A stretch of DNA of 64,000 nt from assembly GCA_963794155.1 (NCBI GenBank), contig CAWCCX010000001.1, positions 62,001 through 126,000 of the forward strand. The letters are read 5' to 3'. The notes under the pieces are model-generated. The model did not search any database. It saw nothing but the letters and a program-made list of their open reading frames with translations, and had not been told where the DNA came from. Positions 1 to 9,854 of the stretch are shown in pieces (the first letter of the stretch is position 1; every line of letters begins with the position of its first letter). The stretch comes from Roseiarcus sp963794155. Lineage in GTDB: Bacteria; Pseudomonadota; Alphaproteobacteria; Rhizobiales; Beijerinckiaceae. Position numbers and translations under genes: made by a program.

Positions 1-257
1 AATATCTGCGCGCCGCCCCGAGCGGGACACCCGAACGGACGCCGGCGCTCGCTCCCGGCGACCGGGTCGCGCAGCCGGTCGGTTCGTGAGTGGGCGAGGC
101 GCTGAATCGAGCGAGGGCGCGGTTCGCGTCCGGGCCGCAGATTCACCATCCTTTCGGGACGGCGGCCTCAAGATCGGGATGCGACTTGGCGGAACGGCTT
201 GGCCGCGATAGGCTGATGGCCTTAATCTTTGCGGCCTTTCAACCGGTGGGGATGTCC
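1..257. other. No gene recognised
   Basis: This is the left edge of the window. The open frame that continues into the first gene has no signal peptide or codon pattern to justify extending the gene upstream. I see no RNA gene or repeat here; it may hold the promoter of the secreted protein that follows. Confidence 0.5.
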
Positions 258-818
258 ATGCGCCATTCACTCGTTCCTTTTCTGACGGCGGCTGCGATCG
301 CCGGTGGGTTCGCTTTCGCCGGCTCGACCGCGGCGAACGCGCAAAGCGTCATGAAAGAGTGCGCCACCCAATGGAAGGCCGCCGAGGCCGCGGGAACAAC
401 CGGCGGCCAGACCTGGCCGCAATTTCTCTCGCAATGCCGCACCCGCGAGAGCAGCGCCGCTGCCCCACCCTCGGGGACTTTCGCTCCGGCTCCCGCCCCT
501 GCGCCCGCTCCGGCCTCTCAGTCAGGCTCAGTCTTCCCGTGGTGGCAGCCGTCGGCTCCGGCTTCCGCGCCGGCGCCGGCGCCGAATGTCGGCGCGCCCA
601 TGGCCCCCCGGGCCGGCGAATACACGACCGAATTGGCGGCCCGCGCGCGCTGCCCGTCCGACACCGTCGTGTGGGTCAATACGCCGTCACGCGTCTACCA
701 CTACGCCGGTACCCATTATTATGGGCATACCAAGCGGGGCGCGTATATGTGCGAGGCTGACGCGCGCGCGGCCGGAAATCGCGCGGCGCGGAAAGAGCTC
801 CAGACCCATTCAGGATAG
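258..818 (+). CDS. Secreted Ala/Pro-rich protein of unknown function
   Basis: About 186 residues if started at the ATG at 258, which has GGTGGGG about 7 nt upstream and begins a clean signal peptide (MRHSLVPF, a hydrophobic core, then cleavage near ANAQS). A short conserved stretch with two Cys follows (roughly residues 30-55). Next comes a low-complexity Ala-Pro linker (APAPAPAP), then a C-terminal domain rich in Tyr and His (VYHYAGTHYYGHTK) with a Cys on either side. The layout suggests an exported envelope protein with a short folded C-terminal domain. Similar small proteins are common and uncharacterised in rhizobia-like genomes. An in-frame ATG at 252 is an alternative start; the longer frame from 90 lacks a signal peptide at its N terminus. 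No function can be assigned. Confidence 0.6.
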   Translation: MRHSLVPFLTAAAIAGGFAFAGSTAANAQSVMKECATQWKAAEAAGTTGGQTWPQFLSQCRTRESSAAAPPSGTFAPAPAPAPAPASQSGSVFPWWQPSAPASAPAPAPNVGAPMAPRAGEYTTELAARARCPSDTVVWVNTPSRVYHYAGTHYYGHTKRGAYMCEADARAAGNRAARKELQTHSG

Positions 819-943
819 AGGCGCGCCGCAGGCGCACGACGTCGAATGTCGCGCGCCAGCGGCCCTCGGGCGGGAAAAGAGTCGTGGCGACCGCCAACGA
901 CCGCCTCGGCTGAACCAGAGCGGAGGATCGACGGTCGGGCCGG

Positions 944-2504
944 CTATGTCGAGCCCACGATTTCGACGATCTCGCTGCGCCGGACGCCGATGGCGCCGGC
1001 GAGCAACTTCAGCCGCTCGCTCACCGCCTCGCTGTCGGGCGCGCGCGCCGCGGCGGCGACTTCGAGCCGCACGCGGGTCGGCTCGATGCGCAGCCTTGCG
1101 TCTTCGAGAACAGCCGGGACGCCGCCGGAAAAGCGGTAGGCGAGCAGAATGGCGCGGCCAAGAATTTGCGCCCGGCGGCGCTCGGCCGGCGCGAGCAGGC
1201 GGATGGCGGGGCCAAGCCACGGCGCGTCCGGTTTGCCGGCATAGCGGGCATGAATGGCGGCGGCAATGAACACTCTCTCGGGGTGCGTGACCCCGATGAA
1301 CGGAAACTGCAGCAGGCGGCGAAAACTCTCTTCCGCCCGGAGATCTGGCGCGTCGCGCCAGGCAATGTCGGAGAGCGCGCAGATCGCGACCCGAAGCCTG
1401 GCCTCCGCTGCGGTCTCTTCGGCGAAGAGGTTGGCGGTCCATGACACAAGCTCGGGCGCGAAATCGGGCACCCGCGCGAGCGGCAAACCGATGAGCTGCG
1501 CGCCCTCGACGAGCGGATCGAAATATTGTTCCGCCCGGCTGAGCTGCGAATAGAGAAAACCCTCGCGCAGGCCGAGCGCGGAGAAGACCACGCGTTCGGG
1601 CGACAGATGTTTCAACAGGCGGTGAAGCGCCAAGGCCGCTGCCGGCAATGTCCGCGCCCGCCGTTCGGTCACGCCCGGCGTCGTCGCCAGCTTTGCCGGC
1701 GAAAGGCGTGAGACCGCGCGGGCGAATTCGCGCGCCTCGACGGCGCCGATCGTATAACCGTGCACGACTTCTGACCGGCGCTTTGGCGGCCTCCATGTGC
1801 GCCTTCGCCAGCGTGCGCCACCCGCCGCCCACCGGATAGAACACAGGCCTCTTAAGCTCGCGCGGGAGGCGCGAGCGGAGAATTTCGTCGATCTGGCGCT
1901 TGGCCGCCGAGAGACCGGTCGACAGCAGGGCTTCGACCGGCAGGGCGCCCAGCGGCAGACTGACCCAGCGATCTCCCACCTGATCGTCGACCGCTTCGGC
2001 AACTTCGAGGCTTCCGCCGCCCATGTCGCCAACCGTTCCGACCGGCCGGAAGAACCCTGAGATCACCCCGAGCGTTGCGAACCGCGCTTCTTCACCCCCG
2101 CTCAGGATTCGAACTTTCAGGCCGCACTCCGCCTCTATGGCTGCGGCGAGTTTCGGCCCGTTGGCGGCGCGACGCATGGCTTCCGTCGCGACGGCATCGA
2201 TTCGTACAACGCCCATTGCGTCGGCGATCGCGCGAAACCGCCCCACGGCCTGGATCGCGCGGCGAAAGCCATCGGGCGCAATGACGCCGGTCTCGGCGAG
2301 TTCCTCGGCGAGGCGGAGAAGGGATTTTTCATTGAAGCGAGGCATTGGCGCGCGTCCGAGCTGGTCATAGACCAGGAGCCGGACCGAATTCGAGCCAATA
2401 TCGACGATCGCATAGGGCGGTCGGTCGATCCGGGTGGCGCGCGCGGGATTGAGTTCTATAGGGCGCGCAGCCGCTTTCGACCTCGGAGCGCGTCCCTTTG
2501 GCAT
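944..2504 (-). CDS. ppx: Exopolyphosphatase (Ppx/GppA family), one-base frame break
   Basis: Hydrolyses inorganic polyphosphate (or pppGpp) in the cytoplasm. The N-terminal half has the actin-like ASKHA phosphate loop (IVDIGSNSVRLLVY) and the second phosphate motif (GDMGGGSLEV). The start at 2504 has a strong GGGGAGGA upstream. After AHMEAAKAPV the frame is lost and resumes at VVHGYTIGAV in the neighbouring frame; removing one A near 1770-1772 restores an uninterrupted protein of about 519 residues, the usual family length with the C-terminal HD-like domain. The rest of the C-terminal frame is clean and family-like, so the break is either recent or a sequence error. The gene lies downstream of the long catabolic operon, in the same direction but about 80 nt away, and is probably a separate unit. 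Confidence 0.85.
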
Positions 2505-2585
2505 GGCCGATCCTCCCCACCGCGAGCCTATCACAAGCGCGGGCGAGGGGCTTGTCGCCATCGTTCGCGTTCCTTCGCCGAGCCG

Positions 2586-4102
2586 CTAGCCTGCCTTCTT
2601 GCCCCCATCAACCGCGCGTTTCAGAAACATGTGGCGTTCCCGCCATTCCTCCGACCCCGCCTTGGCCGGCGTGTCCAGAATCATTACTGGCGCGCCGGGG
2701 CTGCGATACGACGGCCAGTGAGGCAGGCCGGGGCCGTTTGGATCTCCGCTGCTGACGAAGTTGACCCAAAAGCTCGAAGCGAGCCGCGCCAGCTCGCGGT
2801 CGGCGTCGTCGATCAGCCATGGAAAGGCGTCGAGATTTTCGAACACGTAGGGGATTTCGCCGGCGTGGAAGGCGCCCGCCTCGCGAACTCGAGCGATCGC
2901 CAAACCAACCCTCCGGAGTGAGCGGCGCGCGGTCGAAGCGGAAGCGGAAAATGTCCGCCTTGCCGCTCTCTTTCTGCGCCTCGATCCAGGCCCGGGTCGG
3001 GTGGATGATCGCGAGGTCGCCGCCGAGCGCCGCTGCCGCGGCTGCGTCCGCCTCGCGCGAGCCGCCCGGATAGTGCCGCAGCGCTTCGGCTGTGCGCTCG
3101 CCAAACACGGAGCGCACGAAGGTCGGCGTGGGGGCGCTTCACATTGTCGCCCTGCTGCAAAGTGAAATTGAAACCCTCGTCCCGGTTCCAGCCGGCCATC
3201 AGCGGGACGTCGCTCTGCTCGCCGGCGGCGAAGATCTCGGCTGGCGGGCGTGGAAGAAGCCATCCATCGATGATCGGACGGAAGCCGAGTCCCGGCGCGG
3301 CGGCGAGAATGGCCTCGGCGGGGACAGCGCGCAGCTCGGCGATCGTTTTTGCCCCTAGCTTGCGCATGAACGCGATTCCATCGGCCTCGGCCTTCTTGAG
3401 CGGCGACGGCGCGCGCGTCGGCGAAGGGAACATCGCCGCACTCTCGCCGATGACACGGGCGAACAGTCCCTTGGCGAGCGGCGAGGCCATGAGCGCGCTC
3501 GCCGCGAATGATCCGGCTGATTCCCCGGCGATTGTGACCCTCCCCGGATCGCCCCCAAACGCGGCGATGTTGCGCTTGACCCATTCGAGCGCCACGACGA
3601 GATCGAGCAGGCCGTAGTTGCCGGAGGCGCGATGATCGGATTCGGCCGTAAGCTCGGGATCGGCGAGAAAACCCAGCGCATTGAGCCGATGGTTGAGCGT
3701 GACGACGATGATGCCGTGCGCGGCGAGACGCGCGCCGTCGTAGCGCGGTTCGGCCCCGGAGCCGGCGACAAACCCGCCACCGTGAATCCAGACCATTGCC
3801 GGCAGGCGTGCGCCATCGCTAGGCGTGGCCGGCGTCCAGACATTGAGATAGAGGCAATCTTCGGACACGCCGACCGCGGACGGATCGATGTCGCCCCAGA
3901 CGACGCGCTGCAGCGAATTGGGGCCGAAGACGTGGGCGGGGCGGACGCCGGCCCACGCCGGAACGGGCTCAGGCCGCCGCCAGCGCAACGGCCCGAGCGG
4001 CGGGGCGGCATAGGGAATGCCCTTGTACGCGCGGACGCCGCCGCCGTCGGGCTCGGGAATTGCGACTGCGCCACCCTCGACCGAAAGCGATTTCGCCGTC
4101 AT
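2586..4102 (-). CDS. Type B carboxylesterase, two frame breaks
   Basis: Alpha/beta-hydrolase that cleaves carboxylic esters. Visible motifs are the family N terminus (GIPYAAPPLGPLRW), EDCLYLNVW, the oxyanion HGGGF, and the nucleophile elbow GESAG. The frame is lost at a five-C run near 3147 (after GDNVKRP) and again at a three-base A run near 2902 (after LTPEGW). Dropping one base at each place gives one continuous protein of about 504 residues, typical for the family, with the C-terminal GAFHAGEIPYVF carrying the expected catalytic His. There is no signal peptide, so it is probably cytoplasmic. It is the last gene of the leftward operon and overlaps the enolase-like gene by 4 nt. A lactone or sugar-ester substrate fits the context but is inference. 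Confidence 0.8.
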
Positions 4103-5427
4103 TCGCTCCCTCCAGATGCCGGCTCGACTGGTTTCAGCGCCTCCCGGCGCATCGGCATTTCATCGAGGCCGGCGAAGCGCGCCGACGGTCCGAGTGATTC
4201 CTCGATCCGCAGCGCCTCGTTCCATTTCGCCATCCGTTCCGAGCGCGCGAACGAGCCGACCTTCAGTTGGCCGGCGCCCCAGCCAACCGCGAGATGAACG
4301 ATCGATACATCCTCGGTTTCGCCCGAACGCGCCGAGACGATCGTCCCGAAGCCTGAACGGTGAGCTTCGTCGCATGCGGCTTTGGCTTCGCTGACCGTGC
4401 CCGCCTGATTGACCTTGATGAGAACCGCATTGACGCTTCTCTGGCGCGCCGCCTCGCGCACCCGACCCGGGCTGGTGACGAGATAATCGTCGCCGATCAC
4501 CTGAATGCGGCCGCCGACGGCGGCGGTGAAACGCGCGAATCCCGCGTCGTCGTCTTCGGCGAACGGGTCCTCGATCGACAGGATGGGATAGCGGACGCAC
4601 CAGCCGAGAAGCATCTCCGCCAAAGCGTCGCTGTCGAGCTCGCGCCGTTCGAGGCCAAGACGATAACGGCCGCCCCGGCCGAATTCCGAAGCGGCGACGT
4701 CGAGCGATATCGCAATGTCCAGCCCAGGCGCGAGCCCTGCGCGCTCAATGGCTCGCATCAGCGTTTCGAGCGCCTCCTCGTTGGTCGTGAACGCAGGCCA
4801 CCAGCCGCCTTCGTCCGCGACGCCCTGAAGGAGTCCGCGCTCGGCCATGATCGCTCCCGCGGCGCGGTAAACTTCCGCCGTGACCTCAAGCGCTTCAGCG
4901 AAGGTCCTGGCCCGCGGAGCGACGACCATGAAGTCCTGGACATCGGTCCGCCGGCCGGCATGGGCGCCGCCGCCGAAGATCTGGATTTCCGGCAGCGGAA
5001 TGATTGCCGGCTTGTCGCCGAGGCAATGCCGCCAAAGCGGCAGGTCGCGGCTCGCCGCCGCCGCGTGCAGCACCGCCAGCGACACGGCAGTGAGCGCGTT
5101 TCCCCCGAGCCTCGCCTTGTTCGGCGTTCCGTCGAGGGCGATGAGCCGGACGTCGATCGCGGCCTGATCGAACGCCTCGAGGCCGGCCAGGGCAGGGGCG
5201 ATTTTGGTGCGGATCCCATCGAGCGCATTCTGCACGTCGAGGCCGCCGAGACGTGTTCCGCCATCGCGTTTGTCGATTGCCTCGCGGGAGCCGCGCGACG
5301 CGCCGGCTGGCGCAATGCCTCGCCCCATCGCGCCGTCGCTCAAGGCGACTTCCGCTTCGACAGTCGGCCGGCCGCGCGAGTCCCAGATGCGCCGCGCAAC
5401 CAGCGATCGGATCACGGGTTCGCTCAT
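4099..5427 (-). CDS. Enolase-superfamily paralogue with altered active site
   Basis: 442 residues, aligned end to end with phosphopyruvate hydratase. The N terminus (DSRGRPTVEAEV) and barrel are clear. Retained: general acid/base Glu206 (ADEGG) and Lys338 (IKVNQ), metal ligands Asp243, Glu286 and Asp313, and Lys389. Changed: the substrate-binding SHRSGETED motif is SARSGETED (His to Ala366), QEFM is QDFM (Asp165), and the mobile SGAST loop is AGASR. These changes sit where 2-phosphoglycerate binds, so the enzyme probably dehydrates a different acid, perhaps a phosphorylated sugar acid made by the adjoining kinase. The gene overlaps both neighbours by 4 nt (ATGA), so it belongs to the catabolic operon rather than to glycolysis. 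Enolase superfamily membership is secure; the substrate is unknown. Confidence 0.85.
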   Translation of the reverse strand: MSEPVIRSLVARRIWDSRGRPTVEAEVALSDGAMGRGIAPAGASRGSREAIDKRDGGTRLGGLDVQNALDGIRTKIAPALAGLEAFDQAAIDVRLIALDGTPNKARLGGNALTAVSLAVLHAAAASRDLPLWRHCLGDKPAIIPLPEIQIFGGGAHAGRRTDVQDFMVVAPRARTFAEALEVTAEVYRAAGAIMAERGLLQGVADEGGWWPAFTTNEEALETLMRAIERAGLAPGLDIAISLDVAASEFGRGGRYRLGLERRELDSDALAEMLLGWCVRYPILSIEDPFAEDDDAGFARFTAAVGGRIQVIGDDYLVTSPGRVREAARQRSVNAVLIKVNQAGTVSEAKAACDEAHRSGFGTIVSARSGETEDVSIVHLAVGWGAGQLKVGSFARSERMAKWNEALRIEESLGPSARFAGLDEMPMRREALKPVEPASGGSE

Positions 5428-6440
5428 CTCGCGCGGAACCAGGCGCCGGCGACGTCAATCACGCGCCGCGGCGGATCGGCGATCAGCGGCGCAGCGGCGC
5501 GGCGCACGGCGGCGCGCTCGCTCTCGCGCGTGAGATATTCGACCGGCGACTTGCCGTCGACCCTGGCGAGAAACAGCGCCGGCAGGAGCGCGGCGGCTCG
5601 TGCTTCGAGGCCGTCGGCGCTCTCCCAATCGACTCCGGCGACATAGGCGCCCGCAAGCGCGGAAAAGGCCGCGCCGTAGCGCGCCCTGTCCGCGCCCTCT
5701 CTCGCGCCCTTAAGCAGGAGATGGTTGAGGCAGAATGCGAGATCGAACGCGGGATCGCCAAACCAGGCGCATTCGGCGTCGAGGAACACCGGCCCGAGCG
5801 GGCTATGCAAAATGTTCTTCGGGCTCACGTCGTCGTGAACCAATGCCCGTTTGGTCGAAAGCGTTGTCCGCGCGAGCGCCTCGAAGCGCCGCGCAAGCGC
5901 GGGGTGGGCGCGGCCGGTCGCGCGGAGGTAAGGCTCGATGCGGATCGCCTCGAACGTGCCGTCGTTGGCGAACGCTTCCCGAACCCCGGGATCCGCGGAG
6001 CTCCGCGCATGGATGATCGCGAGGTCGCGCCCCACGGCGGCGGCGAAATCCGGTTCGACGACGCCGGCGAGAAGCTGCGCCTTCCACAACGGATGATTCT
6101 CCGGCGCGAGATAGTCCATCGCGAATAGGCCCGCCTTGGCGTCCTCGCCGAGGATGCGCGGAACGGCGCGCGGCAGCCAGCAGGCGACGGCGCGCATCCA
6201 CGCCGCTTCCGCCGCATTGCGTTCGACCGGCGCCTCCCACAGGGCCACGACCTTGAGCCTCGGCAACGCCCGCTTGACGCAGAAACGCCGGTCCTCCGCC
6301 TCGACAAGATAAATGTCAGACGAGACGCCGCCGGCGAGCGACGTGAGACGAGGGCGCTCTCCGGCCTTCACGAGGCTCATGCGGCGAAGGGGCTCGATGA
6401 GATCGCCGTCATGCGTGGAGGGATGTTCTTGCTCGCTCAC
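5424..6440 (-). CDS. APH-fold phosphotransferase (sugar or sugar-acid kinase?)
   Basis: Aminoglycoside-phosphotransferase/choline-kinase fold. The nucleotide-binding N lobe reads LAGGVSSDIYLVEA with the Lys in FCVKRAL. The catalytic loop is HDDVSPKNIL and the metal-binding segment is FLDAECAWFGDPAFDLAF. I start it at the GTG at 6440, 22 nt after the preceding SDR; an ATG at 6380 would cut into the first strand of the fold, and the frame open to 6563 overlaps the SDR. About 338 residues. It overlaps the enolase-like gene by 4 nt. In this operon it is the only kinase, so it probably phosphorylates the imported compound or an oxidised intermediate rather than an antibiotic. The substrate cannot be read from sequence. 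Confidence 0.75.
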   Translation of the reverse strand: MSEQEHPSTHDGDLIEPLRRMSLVKAGERPRLTSLAGGVSSDIYLVEAEDRRFCVKRALPRLKVVALWEAPVERNAAEAAWMRAVACWLPRAVPRILGEDAKAGLFAMDYLAPENHPLWKAQLLAGVVEPDFAAAVGRDLAIIHARSSADPGVREAFANDGTFEAIRIEPYLRATGRAHPALARRFEALARTTLSTKRALVHDDVSPKNILHSPLGPVFLDAECAWFGDPAFDLAFCLNHLLLKGAREGADRARYGAAFSALAGAYVAGVDWESADGLEARAAALLPALFLARVDGKSPVEYLTRESERAAVRRAAAPLIADPPRRVIDVAGAWFRAR

Positions 6441-6462
6441 ATCGTCGGCGCCCACGTTAGCT

Positions 6463-7212
<750 letters not shown>

Positions 7213-7245
7213 TTTTAACCTCCTGAAGCCGTTCTCGGCCGTTCC

Positions 7246-8055
7246 TTAGCCCGGAAACAGCGTCTCCCCGCCGTCGACCCGAAGAACCTGGCCGCTGATA
7301 TATTTGCTCCTCGGCCCGGCGAGGAAGGCGACCGCGTCGGCCATCTCTTCCGGCTCGCCGTAGCGAATGAGCGATTTGATCGACGAATCCATCTTTTGCG
7401 GGTCGACGACCCGGGTCGCCTCGAAGCGCGCAGTCTTGGTCGCCCCCGGGCTCACCGCATTCACCCGGACGCCCTCCGTCCGAACCGCCGCCGCCAGGCA
7501 GCGCGTATAGTGGATCACGGCGGCTTTGAGCGCGGCATAGATGACTCCGTTGGTCACGCCGAATTGCGCCGCGGCGGAGCCGATGTTGATCACCGATCCG
7601 CTTCCCGCTTTCACCATCGGCGGCACGAACGCCTGGCAAACGAGGATCGTGCCGTAGAGGTTGTTTTCGGTCAGCGCCTTGATGTCCTCGAGCGGAATGC
7701 CGAGCGCGTCGTTGGGCTCAGGCTTGCCGCCCGACGCGCCGATGTCGCCGCCGGCGCAATTAACCAGGATATCGACCCGCCCGAGCTTGGCCTCGATCTC
7801 CTCCTTCATTTTCGCCACTGCCGCCTTGTCGCCGATATTGCCGGTCACCGCCGCGGTCTTGCCGCCATGCCTGGCGATCGCCTTGGCGACCGCGCCGAGG
7901 TCGGGCGCTTCGCCGAATTTGGCGGGCGCGGTCCAGGCAAGGTCGTGGATGGCGACGTCCGCGCCGAGCTCCCCCAGCCTCTCCGCCATCGCGCGCCCAA
8001 GCCCGCGGCCCGAGCCGGTGACGAACGCAATCTTGCCCGTGAGCTCCTTCGTCAT
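7246..8055 (-). CDS. SDR-family dehydrogenase
   Basis: 269 residues. Glycine motif TGSGRGLG (13-20), CAGG at 100-103, Ser160, Tyr173 and Lys177 (YAALK), and Asp38 after strand 2 (IHDLA), which suggests NAD. There is a longer insertion around residues 40-60 than in the sister SDRs, and the C terminus ends RVDGGETLFPG. It lies 3 nt from the TIM-barrel isomerase gene, so the two are translated together. Presumably it oxidises a hydroxyl of the imported carbohydrate or its isomerised product. Substrate unknown. Confidence 0.8.
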   Translation of the reverse strand: MTKELTGKIAFVTGSGRGLGRAMAERLGELGADVAIHDLAWTAPAKFGEAPDLGAVAKAIARHGGKTAAVTGNIGDKAAVAKMKEEIEAKLGRVDILVNCAGGDIGASGGKPEPNDALGIPLEDIKALTENNLYGTILVCQAFVPPMVKAGSGSVINIGSAAAQFGVTNGVIYAALKAAVIHYTRCLAAAVRTEGVRVNAVSPGATKTARFEATRVVDPQKMDSSIKSLIRYGEPEEMADAVAFLAGPRSKYISGQVLRVDGGETLFPG

Positions 8056-8058
8056 CCG

Positions 8059-9096
8059 TCAGTCTCCATTCCCCGGCCCAAGGCCGATCGCGCGCATGTT
8101 GCCGGCGCTGCGGCGGATCATCGCCAGTTCGTAGTCGGCGATCGCCGCATCCTCGCCGCGCTCCCACGGCGTGCGAGTGTCGACGTCGTCGGCCAGGCGG
8201 TTGACGCGAGCCGCGGCGAGGCAGGCTGCGAGCGCCGACGCCGGCTTCGGCGGGTACAGATTCCACCATTCCGGGCGCAGGAATCGCACGTGTCGCGCCT
8301 CAAGCGCTCCCGGCTCGAGCACGGCGGTGAGCTTATGGCCGCGCGCCGCCAGGATGTCGAGCATGGCGGCGATAGGCGCCGCGCCGTCGCCGATCGCGCA
8401 GCGCACAAGGCGATAGCCTTCATCGGTGAACTGAACCCGGTAGTCCTTCAGATGAACGTGCCGCACGTGAAGAGCGACGCGGCGGGTGAAGTCGAGCGGC
8501 GCTTCGGCGACCGGGAATGTATTGCCGGTGTCGAGACAGATTCCGACGCCCCGCGTCGTCTCGCAAAATTCCGAGAGTTCGTCGCTGCCGAAATCCTGAT
8601 GGTTCTCGATCGCCAGCGTCCTGCCGTCGTCGAACGCGCGCGGCCCGCGCTCGGCGAGCGCGGCGCGAACTTGAGCGACGAGCTCTTTCCATTTGTCGCC
8701 GAGTGCGTGGCGGTTGCCGCACAAGACCGACGTCAGGCCGTAGCGAATGATCCTGGCGTCGAGCGCGCGGGCCGAGCGCAAGGCGCTCTCGAACGGACCC
8801 ATCATCATTCCCGAACTGACGACCGGCGTCATGCCGAGGCCCCCGAGCCGATCGCGGAGCGTGCGGAGGCTGTCGTCGCTCAGCGCCCGGAGCCAGGGAT
8901 CGTAGATTTCGAGAACCTTCGCGCCCAGGTCGCTCGCGATGGCGATGAAGCCTTCGAGGCCCACGCCTTTCGGGTTGGCGCGCGGTCCGCCCGCGCCTTG
9001 CAGCCCGAGATGATAGGTGAGCCCGTAAGGGTTGAGGCCGAGGGCGAACGCGGTTCCGCGCGTCTCTCGCTCAAGCGGCTTCACGTTTTCGTTCAT
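8059..9096 (-). CDS. Sugar isomerase/epimerase, AP-endonuclease-2 TIM barrel
   Basis: 345 residues of the xylose-isomerase-like TIM-barrel superfamily. The metal ligand set expected for sugar (phosphate) isomerases and epimerases is in place: Glu164 (LAIENHQDF), Asp189 (ICLDTGN), His215 (HVHLKDY) and Glu261 (VLEPG). No signal peptide. The C-terminal 80 residues extend beyond the core barrel. The start overlaps the stop of the SDR gene upstream by 4 nt. It probably interconverts an aldose/ketose or epimerises a keto-sugar within the operon's pathway. Endonuclease function is unlikely given the setting. Confidence 0.8.
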   Translation of the reverse strand: MNENVKPLERETRGTAFALGLNPYGLTYHLGLQGAGGPRANPKGVGLEGFIAIASDLGAKVLEIYDPWLRALSDDSLRTLRDRLGGLGMTPVVSSGMMMGPFESALRSARALDARIIRYGLTSVLCGNRHALGDKWKELVAQVRAALAERGPRAFDDGRTLAIENHQDFGSDELSEFCETTRGVGICLDTGNTFPVAEAPLDFTRRVALHVRHVHLKDYRVQFTDEGYRLVRCAIGDGAAPIAAMLDILAARGHKLTAVLEPGALEARHVRFLRPEWWNLYPPKPASALAACLAAARVNRLADDVDTRTPWERGEDAAIADYELAMIRRSAGNMRAIGLGPGNGD

Positions 9097-9854
9097 CTTA
9101 GCCCCGCATCGACGGTGATCGACTGCTTGGTGACCAAGCGGCTGTCGTCGGCGCCGAGAAAGAGCGCCATGCGCGCGATGTCGTCACCGATGAGCGTCTC
9201 CCTGATGGACTGGCGCTGAACGATCGCGGCGACCAATTCGGGCGTCTTGTACCACAGGCGCCGCTGCCGGTCGGTCATCACTGCCCCCGGCTCGATCGCG
9301 TTGACGCGGATGTTGTCCGGGCCGAAAGCGCGCGCCAGCGCGTGGGTGAGACCGATGATCCCGGCTTTGGCGGCGGAATAGGCCGGCATTTCCGCCGCCC
9401 CGCGCCAGGCGATCGAAGAGAGATTGATGATCGAGCCGCGCCCAAGCTCGCGCATCTGCGGGTGGACGGCCTGGGCGGCGAAGAAGTGATGGCGCAGGTT
9501 GACGTTCTGGGCGTGATCCCAGTAATCGGCGGTAACGTCGACGACCGCGTGACGCTCGTCATTGGCGGCGTTATTGACCAGGATCGCAACCGGACCGAGC
9601 TTCGCGCCCGCCTCCGCGATCGAGGCCTGCAGCATCGTGACGTCGGTGACGTCGCAAGAGAGAAAGAGCCCCGTCTCGCCCGCTTCCTTCAGCGCCGCCG
9701 CTAGCGCCTCGCCCTCACGGCGCTGGAGGTCGACGAACGCGACCCGCGCGTGGTTGCGGGCAAAGGCGCGGACGATGTCCGCGCCAATGCCGGTCGCGCC
9801 GCCGCTGACGAATACGGTTCGTCCGGCCAGACTGGGGTAGATCGCGAAGGTCAA
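9093..9854 (-). CDS. SDR-family dehydrogenase (aldose 1-dehydrogenase-like)
   Basis: About 253 residues if started at the TTG at 9854, which overlaps the TGA of the ATPase gene (TTGA); the open frame to 9902 would run into the ATPase. Motifs: SGGATGIG, NNAANDERH, Ser in LSSIAW, and YSAAK; Asp after strand 2 (FVDLQ) suggests NAD. The NNAAND-x-RH and VNLRHHFFAAQAV segments recall SDR aldose 1-dehydrogenases acting on galactose or arabinose in rhizobia (family knowledge from memory, moderate weight). If so, it would oxidise the imported aldose to a lactone. Confidence 0.75.
   Translation of the reverse strand: MTFAIYPSLAGRTVFVSGGATGIGADIVRAFARNHARVAFVDLQRREGEALAAALKEAGETGLFLSCDVTDVTMLQASIAEAGAKLGPVAILVNNAANDERHAVVDVTADYWDHAQNVNLRHHFFAAQAVHPQMRELGRGSIINLSSIAWRGAAEMPAYSAAKAGIIGLTHALARAFGPDNIRVNAIEPGAVMTDRQRRLWYKTPELVAAIVQRQSIRETLIGDDIARMALFLGADDSRLVTKQSITVDAGLR

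Noticed and set aside
810..2561. 583-residue Ppx variant with an Arg-rich C terminus
   Set aside because: The C-terminal 300 residues are out of frame; the true Ppx C terminus lies in the adjacent frame and ends at 944.
2586..3584. Independent 332-residue protein
   Set aside because: Only its last 110 residues are family-like, and they are the C terminus of the frame-broken esterase.
7396..9219. 607-codon open frame on the plus strand
   Set aside because: It is antisense to the SDR and TIM-barrel genes, whose motifs are intact; its translation is Arg/Ala/Gly-rich without domains, the usual shadow in high-GC DNA.
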